A DNA stretch of 64,000 nucleotides from Actinomadura sp. NAK00032 (GTDB lineage Bacteria > Actinomycetota > Actinomycetes > Streptosporangiales > Streptosporangiaceae), in NCBI RefSeq assembly GCF_013364275.1, contig NZ_CP054932.1:1736001-1800000 (forward strand). The letters run 5' to 3'. The notes beneath the pieces are model-generated. The model saw only the letters and a program-made list of their open reading frames with translations. It was not told the origin of the DNA and searched no databases. Positions 1 through 7,208 of this stretch are shown here, one piece after another (the stretch's first letter is position 1; each line of letters starts with the position of its first letter). The translations under genes and the position numbers were made by a program.

Positions 1-1819
1 CGGTGAACGACGACGTCCCGTCCAGCCACGGTCCGGCGAGGGACCGCGCCACCTCGGAGTTCTGCACGAAGCCGTCCACGCTCTTGCCGAGCGCGATCGA
101 CCCGACGAGCCGGTCGAAGAAGACGCTGTCGCCGCCGACGATGTTGATGTCGGCCTGCTCCAGCCCGGTGGCGAGGACGGTGGCCTGCGCCTCCGCGACC
201 TGCCGCTGCACCTCGATCCCGGCGAGCCGGACGTCCTTCTCCGCCTCCAGCCGCAGCCGGTACTCCTCGTGCTGGCGGGACGCCTCGTCCAGCGCGGCCA
301 TCGCGCCGGCCTTCTCGGTGAGGCCCTCGGCCTCGGCGCGCAGCGTCTCGCGGATCCGGGCGGCCTCCGCCGCCGCCATCTCCGTCGCGGCGGCGGCCTC
401 GGCGCGGCCGACCTTCTCGATGGCGTCGGCGTCGCGCTCGCGCACCTGGACCTCGGCGAGCCCGGCCGCGGCGGCCTCCGCCCGCAGCCCCTCGGCGAGC
501 CTGATCTTGGCCTGCGCGTCCATCTCCGCGGCCTCCTGCCGCGCCTGCGCCATCGTCAGCTCCTCACGGGCGCGGTGCTGCGCGGCGGCCTCGGCCGCCT
601 CCGCGGCCTTGATGTCCTTGACGAGGTTCTCCTGCGCCTCGGCCTCCGCGTGGATGATCACCGACTGGCGGGCGCGCTCGGCCTCCTCGACCGCGCGGAG
701 CCGCTTGATGCCCTCCTCCTGCTCGGCGACGGTCCGCTCGACCGCGATCCGCTCCCGGACGACGTTCGCGATCTCCCGCTTCTCGGCCTCGACCTCCTTG
801 TCGGCGGCGATGCGGGTCAGCTCCGTCTCCCGCTCGCGGCCGATGACCTCCAGCAGCCGGTCCTTCTCGATGCGCTCGCTCTCGATCGCGAGGACGCGCT
901 CCTTGTTCTTGGCCGCGACGGAGATCTCGCGCTCCTTGTTCTCGTGCTGGACGCCGAGCTGCTCGTCGGTGCGGATGTGCGCGGTCTGCGCGCGGAGCCG
1001 CTCCTCGGCCTTGACCCGCTCGGTCTCCGCCTGCTCGCGGGCCCGGACGGTCTCGATCTCGCGCTCCTGGCGGAGCTCGGCGTCGGCCTGGCGGCGCTCC
1101 AGCTCCAGGATCGCCTCGCGCGCCTCCACGTTCTGGCGGGTGATCTCCTTCTCCTCGTTGCGGGTGAACTCGTTGGTGCGGACGTGCTCGATCGCGGTCA
1201 GCTCGGTGATCTTCCGGATGCCCTGCGCGTCCAGGATGTTGGACTTGTCGAGCGACAGCAGCGACGTCTGCTCCAGGTAGTCGATCGCCGCGTCCTCCAG
1301 GCTGTAGCCGTTCAGGTCCGTGCCGATGACCTGGATGATGTGGTCGCGGAACTCGTTGCGGCGGGTGTAGAGGTCGGCGAAGTCCAGGTGCTTGCCGACG
1401 GTCTTCAGTGCCTCGGAGAACTTCGCGGCGAACAGCTCCTGCAGCGTCTCCTGGCTGCTGGCGCGCTCGGTCCCGATGGCCTGCGCGACCCTGATGACGT
1501 CCTCGACGGTCTTGTTGACGCGGACGAAGAACGTGATGCGGATGTCGGCGCGGATGTTGTCCTTGCAGATCAGGCCCTCCCGGCCCGTCCGCTCGATCTC
1601 GATCGTCTTGACCGAGATGTCCATCAGCTCGGCCCGGTGCAGGACGGGCAGGACGATCGCGCCGGTGAAGGTGACGTCGACCCTCTTGAGCTTGGAGATG
1701 ATCAGCGCGCGGCCCTGGTCGACCTTGCGGAACAGGCGGGTCACCATCAGCACGAGGCCGAGGGCGATGAGCAATGCGAGTGCGAGGAGCACACCGGCTC
1801 CGATGGTGATCGTGTCCAA
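1..1819 (-). CDS. Flotillin (SPFH-domain) protein, C-terminus cut by window edge
   Basis: Membrane-anchored scaffold of the flotillin/YqiK type, expected at the inner face of the membrane in lipid microdomains. About 606 codons are visible. Residues 1-25 form a hydrophobic anchor followed by a basic stretch. An SPFH domain follows to about residue 230, including VDQGRALIISKLKRV near residue 33. Then comes a very long Glu/Ala/Arg-rich coiled-coil region typical of flotillins, to beyond residue 540. No stop is reached, so the C-terminus lies outside the window. The start is TTG at 1819, with GAGAGGG seven bases upstream; no better ATG lies near. It sits 38 bp downstream of the YqiJ-like gene on the same strand, matching the yqiJ-yqiK pair of Escherichia coli, so co-transcription is likely. 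Family assignment is firm; the microdomain role is inferred from the family. Confidence 0.9.
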   Translation of the reverse strand, partial: MDTITIGAGVLLALALLIALGLVLMVTRLFRKVDQGRALIISKLKRVDVTFTGAIVLPVLHRAELMDISVKTIEIERTGREGLICKDNIRADIRITFFVRVNKTVEDVIRVAQAIGTERASSQETLQELFAAKFSEALKTVGKHLDFADLYTRRNEFRDHIIQVIGTDLNGYSLEDAAIDYLEQTSLLSLDKSNILDAQGIRKITELTAIEHVRTNEFTRNEEKEITRQNVEAREAILELERRQADAELRQEREIETVRAREQAETERVKAEERLRAQTAHIRTDEQLGVQHENKEREISVAAKNKERVLAIESERIEKDRLLEVIGRERETELTRIAADKEVEAEKREIANVVRERIAVERTVAEQEEGIKRLRAVEEAERARQSVIIHAEAEAQENLVKDIKAAEAAEAAAQHRAREELTMAQARQEAAEMDAQAKIRLAEGLRAEAAAAGLAEVQVRERDADAIEKVGRAEAAAATEMAAAEAARIRETLRAEAEGLTEKAGAMAALDEASRQHEEYRLRLEAEKDVRLAGIEVQRQVAEAQATVLATGLEQADINIVGGDSVFFDRLVGSIALGKSVDGFVQNSEVARSLAGPWLDGTSSFT

Positions 1820-1857
1820 CGGGATCCCTCTCTGCTGGGGGGAAGGAGGTCGCGGGG

Positions 1858-2583
1858 TCAGGGGGACGGGCGGTGGGCCAGGTCGGACGCCGTGCCGTGC
1901 GGCATCACCCAGAAGAACCGGCCGTCCGGGTCGAAATCGAAGATCAGTGCGGTGCTGCCGGCCGTGAGGTCGTCGCCGCCGTCCACGATCGCGGCGCCGG
2001 CCACGGGCATGTCGTACGCGGGCCGCCGCACCTGGACGATCGCGGACGACCCGTCCGGCGCGGTGACCTCGGCCTGGCCGAAGTCGGGCCCCACCCGCCC
2101 CGTGCGGATGACGCAGGGCAGCCCGACGAAGTCGCGCAGCGACGCCCCGGCCTGCTGCTGGAAGACGCGGCGCAGCGGCAGCACGGCGAGGCGCGTCCCG
2201 AACCAGGCCACCACCAGCGCTCCGGTCATGCCGAGGACCCGCTGGGGGAGGCCGTCGGTGAGCGCCGACGCCGCCAGGCTCACGAACCACGCGAGCGCGA
2301 TCAGCAGCGACAGCACGACCGTGACCGGGACGCCGCCGAGTCCGAGCATCGCGAGCCGCTCGGCGACGAGCCCGTCCCCGTCCCCGCCGTCGGAGCCGCC
2401 GCCTCCGCCGGCCGCGTCCCCGGCGCCGGCACCGGCCCCCGTATCGGCATCGGTGCCGGCGCCGAGGAAGTCGACGCCGAGGCCGCCGAGCAGGACGAGC
2501 GTCCAGTAGCCGGCGACCACCAGGAGGGAGAAGCTGAACAGCGCGGTCGGGAAACCGAGCGCCGCGTCGAAGAATTCACCCAA
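1858..2583 (-). CDS. YqiJ-like membrane protein with C-terminal OB-fold (DUF1449 type)
   Basis: 241-aa membrane protein of the YqiJ/NfeD-like class that partners flotillins. Visible elements are a hydrophobic helix at about residues 10-38, a Gly/Asp-rich linker at about 41-70, two further helices at about 78-105 and 115-135, and a soluble beta-rich C-terminal domain from about 150 to 241. That domain contains GLPCVIRTGRVGPDFGQAEV and ends in FDPDGRFFWVMP, fitting an OB-fold. It is the first gene of a two-gene operon with the downstream flotillin, the usual arrangement for NfeD-class partners. The start is TTG at 2583, with GGGAG ten bases upstream. The low-complexity Gly/Asp linker is unusually long. 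The fold is inferred from sequence pattern. Confidence 0.82.
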   Translation of the reverse strand: MGEFFDAALGFPTALFSFSLLVVAGYWTLVLLGGLGVDFLGAGTDADTGAGAGAGDAAGGGGGSDGGDGDGLVAERLAMLGLGGVPVTVVLSLLIALAWFVSLAASALTDGLPQRVLGMTGALVVAWFGTRLAVLPLRRVFQQQAGASLRDFVGLPCVIRTGRVGPDFGQAEVTAPDGSSAIVQVRRPAYDMPVAGAAIVDGGDDLTAGSTALIFDFDPDGRFFWVMPHGTASDLAHRPSP

Positions 2584-2723
2584 GGAAATGCACGCTCCCG
2601 CATCGAGACGTCATTGACCGACCGGGTGGCCGAAACGGCGTCCCGGGAATGCGAACGGGTTCGCTTACCGCGCGGTGAAGTCCGCGCCGGAGTCCGCGCC
2701 CAAGGACGCGGTGAAGGCCGTGC

Positions 2724-2888
2724 TCAGCTATCGGGGAAGGCGTGCGCCCAGGTGATGTGGCTCAGGTCGTAGGGCCTGACGTGCTGCGGGCGGGCGCGGC
2801 GCGGCCGCACCGGCGCGGCCGGCGGGGCGGCTGGCAGGGCAGTCGGCGGGGCGGCCGGCAGGGCATAGAAAAAGTGCCGGGGAGTCAT
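2724..2888 (-). CDS. Small 54-aa peptide, unknown function
   Basis: Short ORF with an excellent ribosome-binding site, AGGAGG seven bases before an ATG at 2888. The peptide begins MTPRHFFYALPAAPP, continues with a Pro/Ala-rich middle (LPAAPP repeated), an Arg cluster (RPRRARP), and ends PYDLSHITWAHAFPDS. The tail contains His, Trp, Phe and a terminal Asp-Ser and is much less low-complexity than the middle. Its own AT-rich upstream region (about 2950-2990, with TAAAGT) could hold a promoter. There is no recognisable maturase, protease or transporter next door, so a ribosomally made natural product, a leader/attenuator peptide and a chance ORF all remain possible. I do not recognise a family. 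Confidence 0.45.
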   Translation of the reverse strand: MTPRHFFYALPAAPPTALPAAPPAAPVRPRRARPQHVRPYDLSHITWAHAFPDS

Positions 2889-3230
2889 CGAACACCCTCC
2901 TGATCGGAGACATCTCCTGTCTCGCCGACCAGGCTTCCCGGCACACCAGTAGTTACTTTAGCTTATTTCTCTCCGCGAGGGAAGTCTTTAAGCGACGGAT
3001 CGTCCGATAGGGCGCGCGGGCCTTGCCGTTCTCGGGGAAAGCGGTGATCCTGGCGGTATCGCGGTGCCCCTTTTCACCCCTGCCGACCCCCTGCCGACCC
3101 CCTGCCGCGCCGCGACCGCTCGCCGGCCGTGCCCCCCCAGGCCCCTGCCCGCCGGGGCCCTGCGGATGTTCAGCTTTCCTTGAGCTGCGCTGGAGCTTCG
3201 GCTCAGGTCCCGCGGGTACGTTCGCCCGCC
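2889..3230. other. Divergent intergenic region
   Basis: This gap lies between the small peptide gene and the sulfotransferase. It holds an AT-rich patch around 2945-2990 that is a plausible minus-strand promoter, and a short tandem run of an 11-bp CCCCTGCCGAC-type unit near 3080-3110. For the sulfotransferase, TACGTT at 3217-3222 lies eight bases before its ATG and could be a -10 element of a leaderless transcript. I see no other gene. Confidence 0.4.
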
Positions 3231-4241
3231 ATGACCAGGGAGTCCTGCCGGCCGATCATCGTCCTCGGGTGCCCGCGATCCGGGACCACGCTGCTGCAGC
3301 AGATGCTGCACTCGCACCCCGCCATCGCGTTCCCGTCCGAGACGCGCTTCGTGCACGTCGCCTACGAGAACCGGCACGACTTCGGCGACCTGGAGCAGGA
3401 GGCGAACCGGCGGGCGCTGGCCGAATGGATCACCACCGGCGCCGACACCAAGTTCACGGTCCTCGACCTGGACGCGGCCGCCGTCGTCGAGGAGATCGTG
3501 CACGGGCCGCCGACGCTCGGATCGGCGCTGGCGGCGGTCTTCCGCGCCTACGCGCGCCAGCACGGCAAGCCGCGCTGGGGCGACAAGCGTCCGAGCTACT
3601 TCCGGCGGGTGCCGATGCTCCAGCGGATGTTCCCGGACGCGCAGTTCGTCCACCTCGTCCGCGACGGCCGGGACGCGGTGAGCTCGCTGATGCGGATGCC
3701 GTGGTTCAAGGGCGACCTGTACGCGGCGGCGCTGACCTGGCGGGAGGCCGTCGACACCGGCCGGCGCCTCGGCGAGCGCCTCGGTCCGGACACCTTCTAC
3801 GAGTTCCGCTACGAGGACCTCGTCGCCGAGCCGGAGGACGCCCTGCGGGGGCTGTGCGCGTTCCTCGGCGAGGAGTACGACCCCGCCATGACGAAGGCGT
3901 ACCAGCACGCGCGGCAGACCGTGCCGTCCTCGCGCAAGTGGCACCTGCGCACGCACGAGGCGCCCAACACCCGCCAGGTCGGCGCGTGGCGCGACCGGAT
4001 GGGGGACTGGGAGGCGGACCTGGTCGAGCACGTCCTCGCCGACCGGCTGCGCCACCACGGCTACGAGCTGACCGGCGTGCGGCGCCCGGCCGCCGCGCAC
4101 CTCGCGCGCTTCCACCGGCTCGCGACGCACCGCTGGCGGTCGCGGCACGCGCAGACCGTCCGGGACCGGGTCGCGGAGGCCCGCGAGCCCAACCCCGTCG
4201 CCTCCCGCCTCACCGGCCCGGTGCCCCCGCCCGGACGGTGA
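3231..4241 (+). CDS. Sulfotransferase family protein
   Basis: 336-aa PAPS-dependent sulfotransferase-fold protein. The 5'-phosphosulfate loop GCPRSGTT lies at residues 12-19, and the 3'-phosphate-binding segment VRDGRDAVSS lies around residues 142-151. EFRYEDLVAEPEDALRGLC near residue 187 is also typical of the family. The last 60 residues are Arg/His-rich. The ATG at 3231 is chosen because family homology begins at once (PIIVLGCPRSG); there is no clear Shine-Dalgarno, and a TACGTT hexamer eight bases upstream suggests a leaderless message. The acceptor is unknown. It lies 515 bp upstream of the acyl carrier protein operon and could sulfate its product, but a separate role is equally consistent with the gap. 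Confidence 0.88.
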   Translation: MTRESCRPIIVLGCPRSGTTLLQQMLHSHPAIAFPSETRFVHVAYENRHDFGDLEQEANRRALAEWITTGADTKFTVLDLDAAAVVEEIVHGPPTLGSALAAVFRAYARQHGKPRWGDKRPSYFRRVPMLQRMFPDAQFVHLVRDGRDAVSSLMRMPWFKGDLYAAALTWREAVDTGRRLGERLGPDTFYEFRYEDLVAEPEDALRGLCAFLGEEYDPAMTKAYQHARQTVPSSRKWHLRTHEAPNTRQVGAWRDRMGDWEADLVEHVLADRLRHHGYELTGVRRPAAAHLARFHRLATHRWRSRHAQTVRDRVAEAREPNPVASRLTGPVPPPGR

Positions 4242-4756
4242 CCGGGCGGTGATCCGGCGGTGACCGGCCGGGTGAGCGCCGTCACGGCTCTTTACCGGAG
4301 GGTGTGAGGACTGACACGGCCGGGTCAGGTGACCCTGTCCTCGGGGCAAGGGGGGCGCCGCGCGGCCTCGAAGGGCCCCTCTGGCCGGTTGTCCGAAATT
4401 CTCATGGAACGTGCCGGGCGGGCCGGCGCCCCGCCGCCGCGCGCCCGCTGGGGAACGGCGCAGGTGGCGTGCCGTGGTGCGCCCCGCGGGGGAGAAGCGG
4501 ACCGCTGGGACGGACGGGGACAGCGTTTTCCGATCATGATCGGCTGGGCCCCTTATCGGCAGGGGTTACCCGTCGGTAGCCGCGCGCCGTTTTTACCGCG
4601 CGGCTGACTTAATTTACGCGACGGAGACATGGTCGTGTCCGTTCGTTCACATACGGATATGAGACACGCCATGCTTTTGGTTGTATCTTGCGTGTTGCTC
4701 GTCACTCGATAGCTATCGCGATTGATTCGAGATCCTCTGACATAAGGAGGAGTGCG
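4242..4756. other. Long intergenic region with palindromes and a hairpin
   Basis: A 515-bp gap with no convincing gene. It contains a perfect 14-bp palindrome CCGATCATGATCGG at 4530-4543. A GC hairpin has 9-bp arms AGCCGCGCG/CGCGCGGCT at 4578-4586 and 4597-4605, followed by an AT-rich stretch. A perfect 12-bp palindrome CGATAGCTATCG lies at 4707-4718, shortly before the acyl carrier protein. From about 4600 to 4756 the DNA is clearly AT-richer than the genes around it, as expected for the operon promoter. Three 11-bp GCGGTGACCGG-like units follow the sulfotransferase stop. Confidence 0.5.
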
Positions 4757-5014
4757 ATGACCAGTTCGGAAACAATTTCCCACGGCGAGCTGCAATCGTG
4801 GCTTCTTGACAGGATCGCCTTCTACCTCGACAGGCCCCCGGAAAACATCGACCCGGCGGTGGAACTCGCCCGCTACGGAGTGGACTCGGTCTACGCGATC
4901 AGCATCATCAGCGACATCGAGGACCACCTGCAGGTCGAGGTCGACGTGGCCGAGGCCCGGCGCCGCGAGACGGTGACCGCCCTCACCGACTACCTGCTCG
5001 AACTCGTCGCGTGA
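4757..5014 (+). CDS. Acyl carrier protein
   Basis: 85-aa stand-alone carrier protein. The phosphopantetheine attachment serine is visible in ARYGVDSVYA (about residues 40-49), with the usual helix I before it and an acidic helix II after it (SIISDIEDHLQVEVD). The start ATG at 4757 is fixed by AAGGAGGAG seven bases upstream. It is the first gene of the operon, and its stop overlaps the GTG start of the next gene by four bases (GTGA), implying translational coupling. With a fatty acyl-AMP ligase and an acyl-CoA dehydrogenase downstream, the likely role is to carry an activated acyl chain for dehydrogenation or transfer. The acyl chain itself cannot be read from sequence. Confidence 0.93.
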   Translation: MTSSETISHGELQSWLLDRIAFYLDRPPENIDPAVELARYGVDSVYAISIISDIEDHLQVEVDVAEARRRETVTALTDYLLELVA

Positions 5015-5652
5015 CGGCGCGTGGCGTACTGGCCGGCCGGCCGGACGACGGGCCCGCGCTGGTCGTCCTCGGTGACAGCGTGGCCGAGGGCCAGGACGAT
5101 CCGGACCCCGCCGGCGGGTGGCTCGGCTGGGCCGGGCGACTGGCCGCTCACCTGGGCGTCCCCCGGGAGCTGATGCTGAACACCTCCGACCCGGGGGCGA
5201 CGGTCGAGGACGTGGTCCGCGACCAGTTGCCGGCCGTCCGGCACCTGCGGCCGGACCTGGTGGTGCTCGGCTGCGGCATGAACGACGCGCTGCGCGGCTT
5301 CGAGCGGCCGGCCGCGGCGCGGCGGCTGGACGAGCTGTTCGGCTGGGCGCGCGGGCGCGGCGCGGTGGCGCTGGCGATCCCGGTGCCGCGGCCCCCGCTG
5401 CTCGACCTGTCCCCGATCTCGCAGTTCCGCAAGAAACGCACCGTCCAGCGCATTCACGACTTCAACGCCGAGCTCGACCGTGTCTCGCGGGACCACGGAA
5501 TGGCGTTCCCCGATCAGGAGACGGTGGCGAAAGTCGCTGACCGCGCGATGTGGAGTCCCGACGGAATCCACCTTAATCCGGACGGGCACGCCTATGTGGC
5601 GGAGGTGATCGCACAGCTAGCCGGAGACCTGCTCGGTGAGCGGGTGAGCTGA
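5011..5652 (+). CDS. SGNH/GDSL-family hydrolase, cytosolic type
   Basis: 213-aa SGNH hydrolase. Block I VVLGDSVAEG (about residues 19-28) carries the nucleophile Ser. Block III is GCGMND (about 89-94) and block V is DGIHLNPDGHAYVAE near residue 187 with the Asp-x-x-His pair. There is no signal peptide or membrane helix. The GTG start overlaps the carrier-protein stop by four bases, so it is coupled to the ACP. Such enzymes act as thioesterases, lipases or acyltransferases; beside a carrier protein, a thioesterase or acyl transfer role on acyl-ACP is a reasonable inference, not shown. A second SGNH enzyme follows 35 bp downstream. Confidence 0.88.
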   Translation: MTARGVLAGRPDDGPALVVLGDSVAEGQDDPDPAGGWLGWAGRLAAHLGVPRELMLNTSDPGATVEDVVRDQLPAVRHLRPDLVVLGCGMNDALRGFERPAAARRLDELFGWARGRGAVALAIPVPRPPLLDLSPISQFRKKRTVQRIHDFNAELDRVSRDHGMAFPDQETVAKVADRAMWSPDGIHLNPDGHAYVAEVIAQLAGDLLGERVS

Positions 5653-5687
5653 GCCTCGGGGGCCGATTCCAGCAGTGTGGGAAACAG

Positions 5688-6518
5688 ATGAACAGACCAT
5701 TCGCGCTCGCGCGCGTCCCCCAGTCGATGATGCTGATTCCGCTGGCTCCCGTGCTGGCCTTCCAGGCGTGGCGGACGGTGCGCAGGACACCGCGGCTCGA
5801 CCCCGCCGGCGGGGACGAGCACGGTTTCGTGCAGGGCGCGAACCCCGGCGCGGGACGGCCCGCGTTCCGCGTGGTCGTGATCGGGGAGTCCACCGCGGTC
5901 GGCGTCGGCGCGTCCCGGCACACCGAGGCGCTGCCGGGCTACCTGGCCGAGGCGCTGCGCGAGCGGCTGCGGCGCAGCGTCGCGTGGTCGGTCACCGGTG
6001 AGAACGGCGCCACCGCCCGGCGGATCACCAGCGGGCTCGTCCCGGCGGCCGCCGGCGCGCTCAACGGCGCCGCCGGCCGGACCGCCGACCGGACGGTCAA
6101 TGGCACGCCGAAGGGCACGGCCGGCGGGTGCGCGGCGGATCTCGTCGTCGTCACCGTGGGGATCAACGACCTGATCCGGCGGCGGCCGCTGCGCCGCTGG
6201 GCGGCCGACGTCAGCGAACTGGTCGGCGTCCTGCGCGGCCGGTACGCGGGCGCGACCGTGCTGGTGGCGGGCATGCCGCCGGTGCACCGGTTCCCCGCGA
6301 TCCCGCAGCCGCTGCGGTACGTGCTCGGCGCCCGCGCGCGGACCATGGACCGGATCATGCGGGAGGCGGCCCGGGCGGGCGGGGCGGTCCACGCTCCCAT
6401 GGACGAGGCGATGGCGCGCGACCGCGGGCTGTTCGCCTCCGACGGCTTCCACCCGTCGCCCGCCGGCTACCGGGCCTGGGCGCACGACCTCGCGCACGCC
6501 GTCGCCGCGCCCAACTGA
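5688..6518 (+). CDS. SGNH/GDSL-family hydrolase with N-terminal membrane anchor
   Basis: 276-aa SGNH hydrolase. Residues about 10-27 (SMMLIPLAPVLAFQAW) form one hydrophobic segment followed by an Arg-rich stretch, so the catalytic domain is probably membrane-tethered. Block I is VVIGESTAVGVGA (Ser in GES instead of GDS), block III is VTVGINDLIRR, and block V is DGFHPSPAGYRAWA. An insertion rich in Gly/Thr/Arg (about residues 125-155) separates blocks I and III. GGGAA lies four bases before the ATG at 5688. It differs clearly from the preceding SGNH enzyme and is not a recent duplicate. The substrate is unknown; acyl transfer at the membrane would fit the operon. Confidence 0.87.
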   Translation: MNRPFALARVPQSMMLIPLAPVLAFQAWRTVRRTPRLDPAGGDEHGFVQGANPGAGRPAFRVVVIGESTAVGVGASRHTEALPGYLAEALRERLRRSVAWSVTGENGATARRITSGLVPAAAGALNGAAGRTADRTVNGTPKGTAGGCAADLVVVTVGINDLIRRRPLRRWAADVSELVGVLRGRYAGATVLVAGMPPVHRFPAIPQPLRYVLGARARTMDRIMREAARAGGAVHAPMDEAMARDRGLFASDGFHPSPAGYRAWAHDLAHAVAAPN

Positions 6519-6520
6519 AA

Positions 6521-6614
6521 CGACGCCGGACCGACACACGACGCCGGACCGACACGACGCCGGACCGACACGACGCCGGACCGACACGACGCCGGACCGA
6601 CACGACGCCGGCCT
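6521..6614. repeat. 16-bp tandem repeat, about 6 copies
   Basis: Unit CGACGCCGGACCGACA. The first copy (6521-6538) has two extra bases. Copies 2-5 are exact at 6539-6554, 6555-6570, 6571-6586 and 6587-6602, and a partial sixth reaches 6614. The array starts two bases after the SGNH stop and fills most of the 129-bp gap before the NTF2-like gene, inside an otherwise compact operon. Each unit contains GCCGG, so the RNA could fold on itself. Confidence 0.95.
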
Positions 6615-6647
6615 GAGACGGCACGGCGAGCGAAGGGAGCAGTTCGG

Positions 6648-7118
6648 ATGACGGCTGCCGGAACGTTCCGAACGGCGGTGGAGGCCAAGGACCTCGCCGC
6701 CGTCACCCGCGCCCTGGACCCGGGCATCGAGTTCCGCAGCCCGGTGATGGTGAAGCCCTATCTGGGCCGCGCCACCGTCAGCGCGCTGATCGCGGTGCTG
6801 TTCGAGGTCTTCGAGGACTTCCGCTACCTCGACGACCTGGTCAGCCGCGTCCCGGACGGGCCCGGTCCGCCCGCGCAGGCGCTGATCTTCGACGCCCGGG
6901 TGCTGGGCAAGCAGGTGCAGGGGCTCGACTGGCTCAGGTTCGGCGACACCGGTCTCGTCACCGGCCTGACGGTCATGGTGCGCCCGCTGCCCGCGGCGAT
7001 GACGCTCGCCCGGGTGGTGGGGAAGCGGATGGAGGAGGCCGCGGGGGGAGCCGCGGCGAACGCCGCAGGGGTGGGCGGCGCGCACGGCTCGGGGGACACG
7101 CACGGCACGGCGCCCTAG
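6648..7118 (+). CDS. SnoaL/NTF2-like fold protein
   Basis: 156-aa small cone-fold protein. The segment FRTAVEAKDLAAVTRALDPGIEFRSPVMVKPYLGR at the N-terminus, followed by FEVFEDFRYLDDL, is the pattern of SnoaL-like and nuclear transport factor 2 folds, whose members include polyketide cyclases, isomerases and non-catalytic binding proteins. The last 30 residues are Ala/Gly-rich and probably disordered. The start ATG at 6648 has GGGAG eight bases upstream. Within the operon it may bind or isomerise the lipid intermediate, but I see no residue that fixes a reaction. It lies 90 bp before the acyl-CoA dehydrogenase. Confidence 0.72.
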   Translation: MTAAGTFRTAVEAKDLAAVTRALDPGIEFRSPVMVKPYLGRATVSALIAVLFEVFEDFRYLDDLVSRVPDGPGPPAQALIFDARVLGKQVQGLDWLRFGDTGLVTGLTVMVRPLPAAMTLARVVGKRMEEAAGGAAANAAGVGGAHGSGDTHGTAP

Positions 7119-7208
7119 GGCGCGCCGCTCAGCGGGCGCGGCCGACGGCGCGGCCGGACGGCACGGCCGCTGGGAGCCGACCGAGGATCAAAGGGAGTGG
7201 AAGGAACG

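Noticed and set aside
3..1280. Ser/Arg-rich plus-strand frame
   Set aside because: Antisense of the flotillin coiled-coil; no domain.
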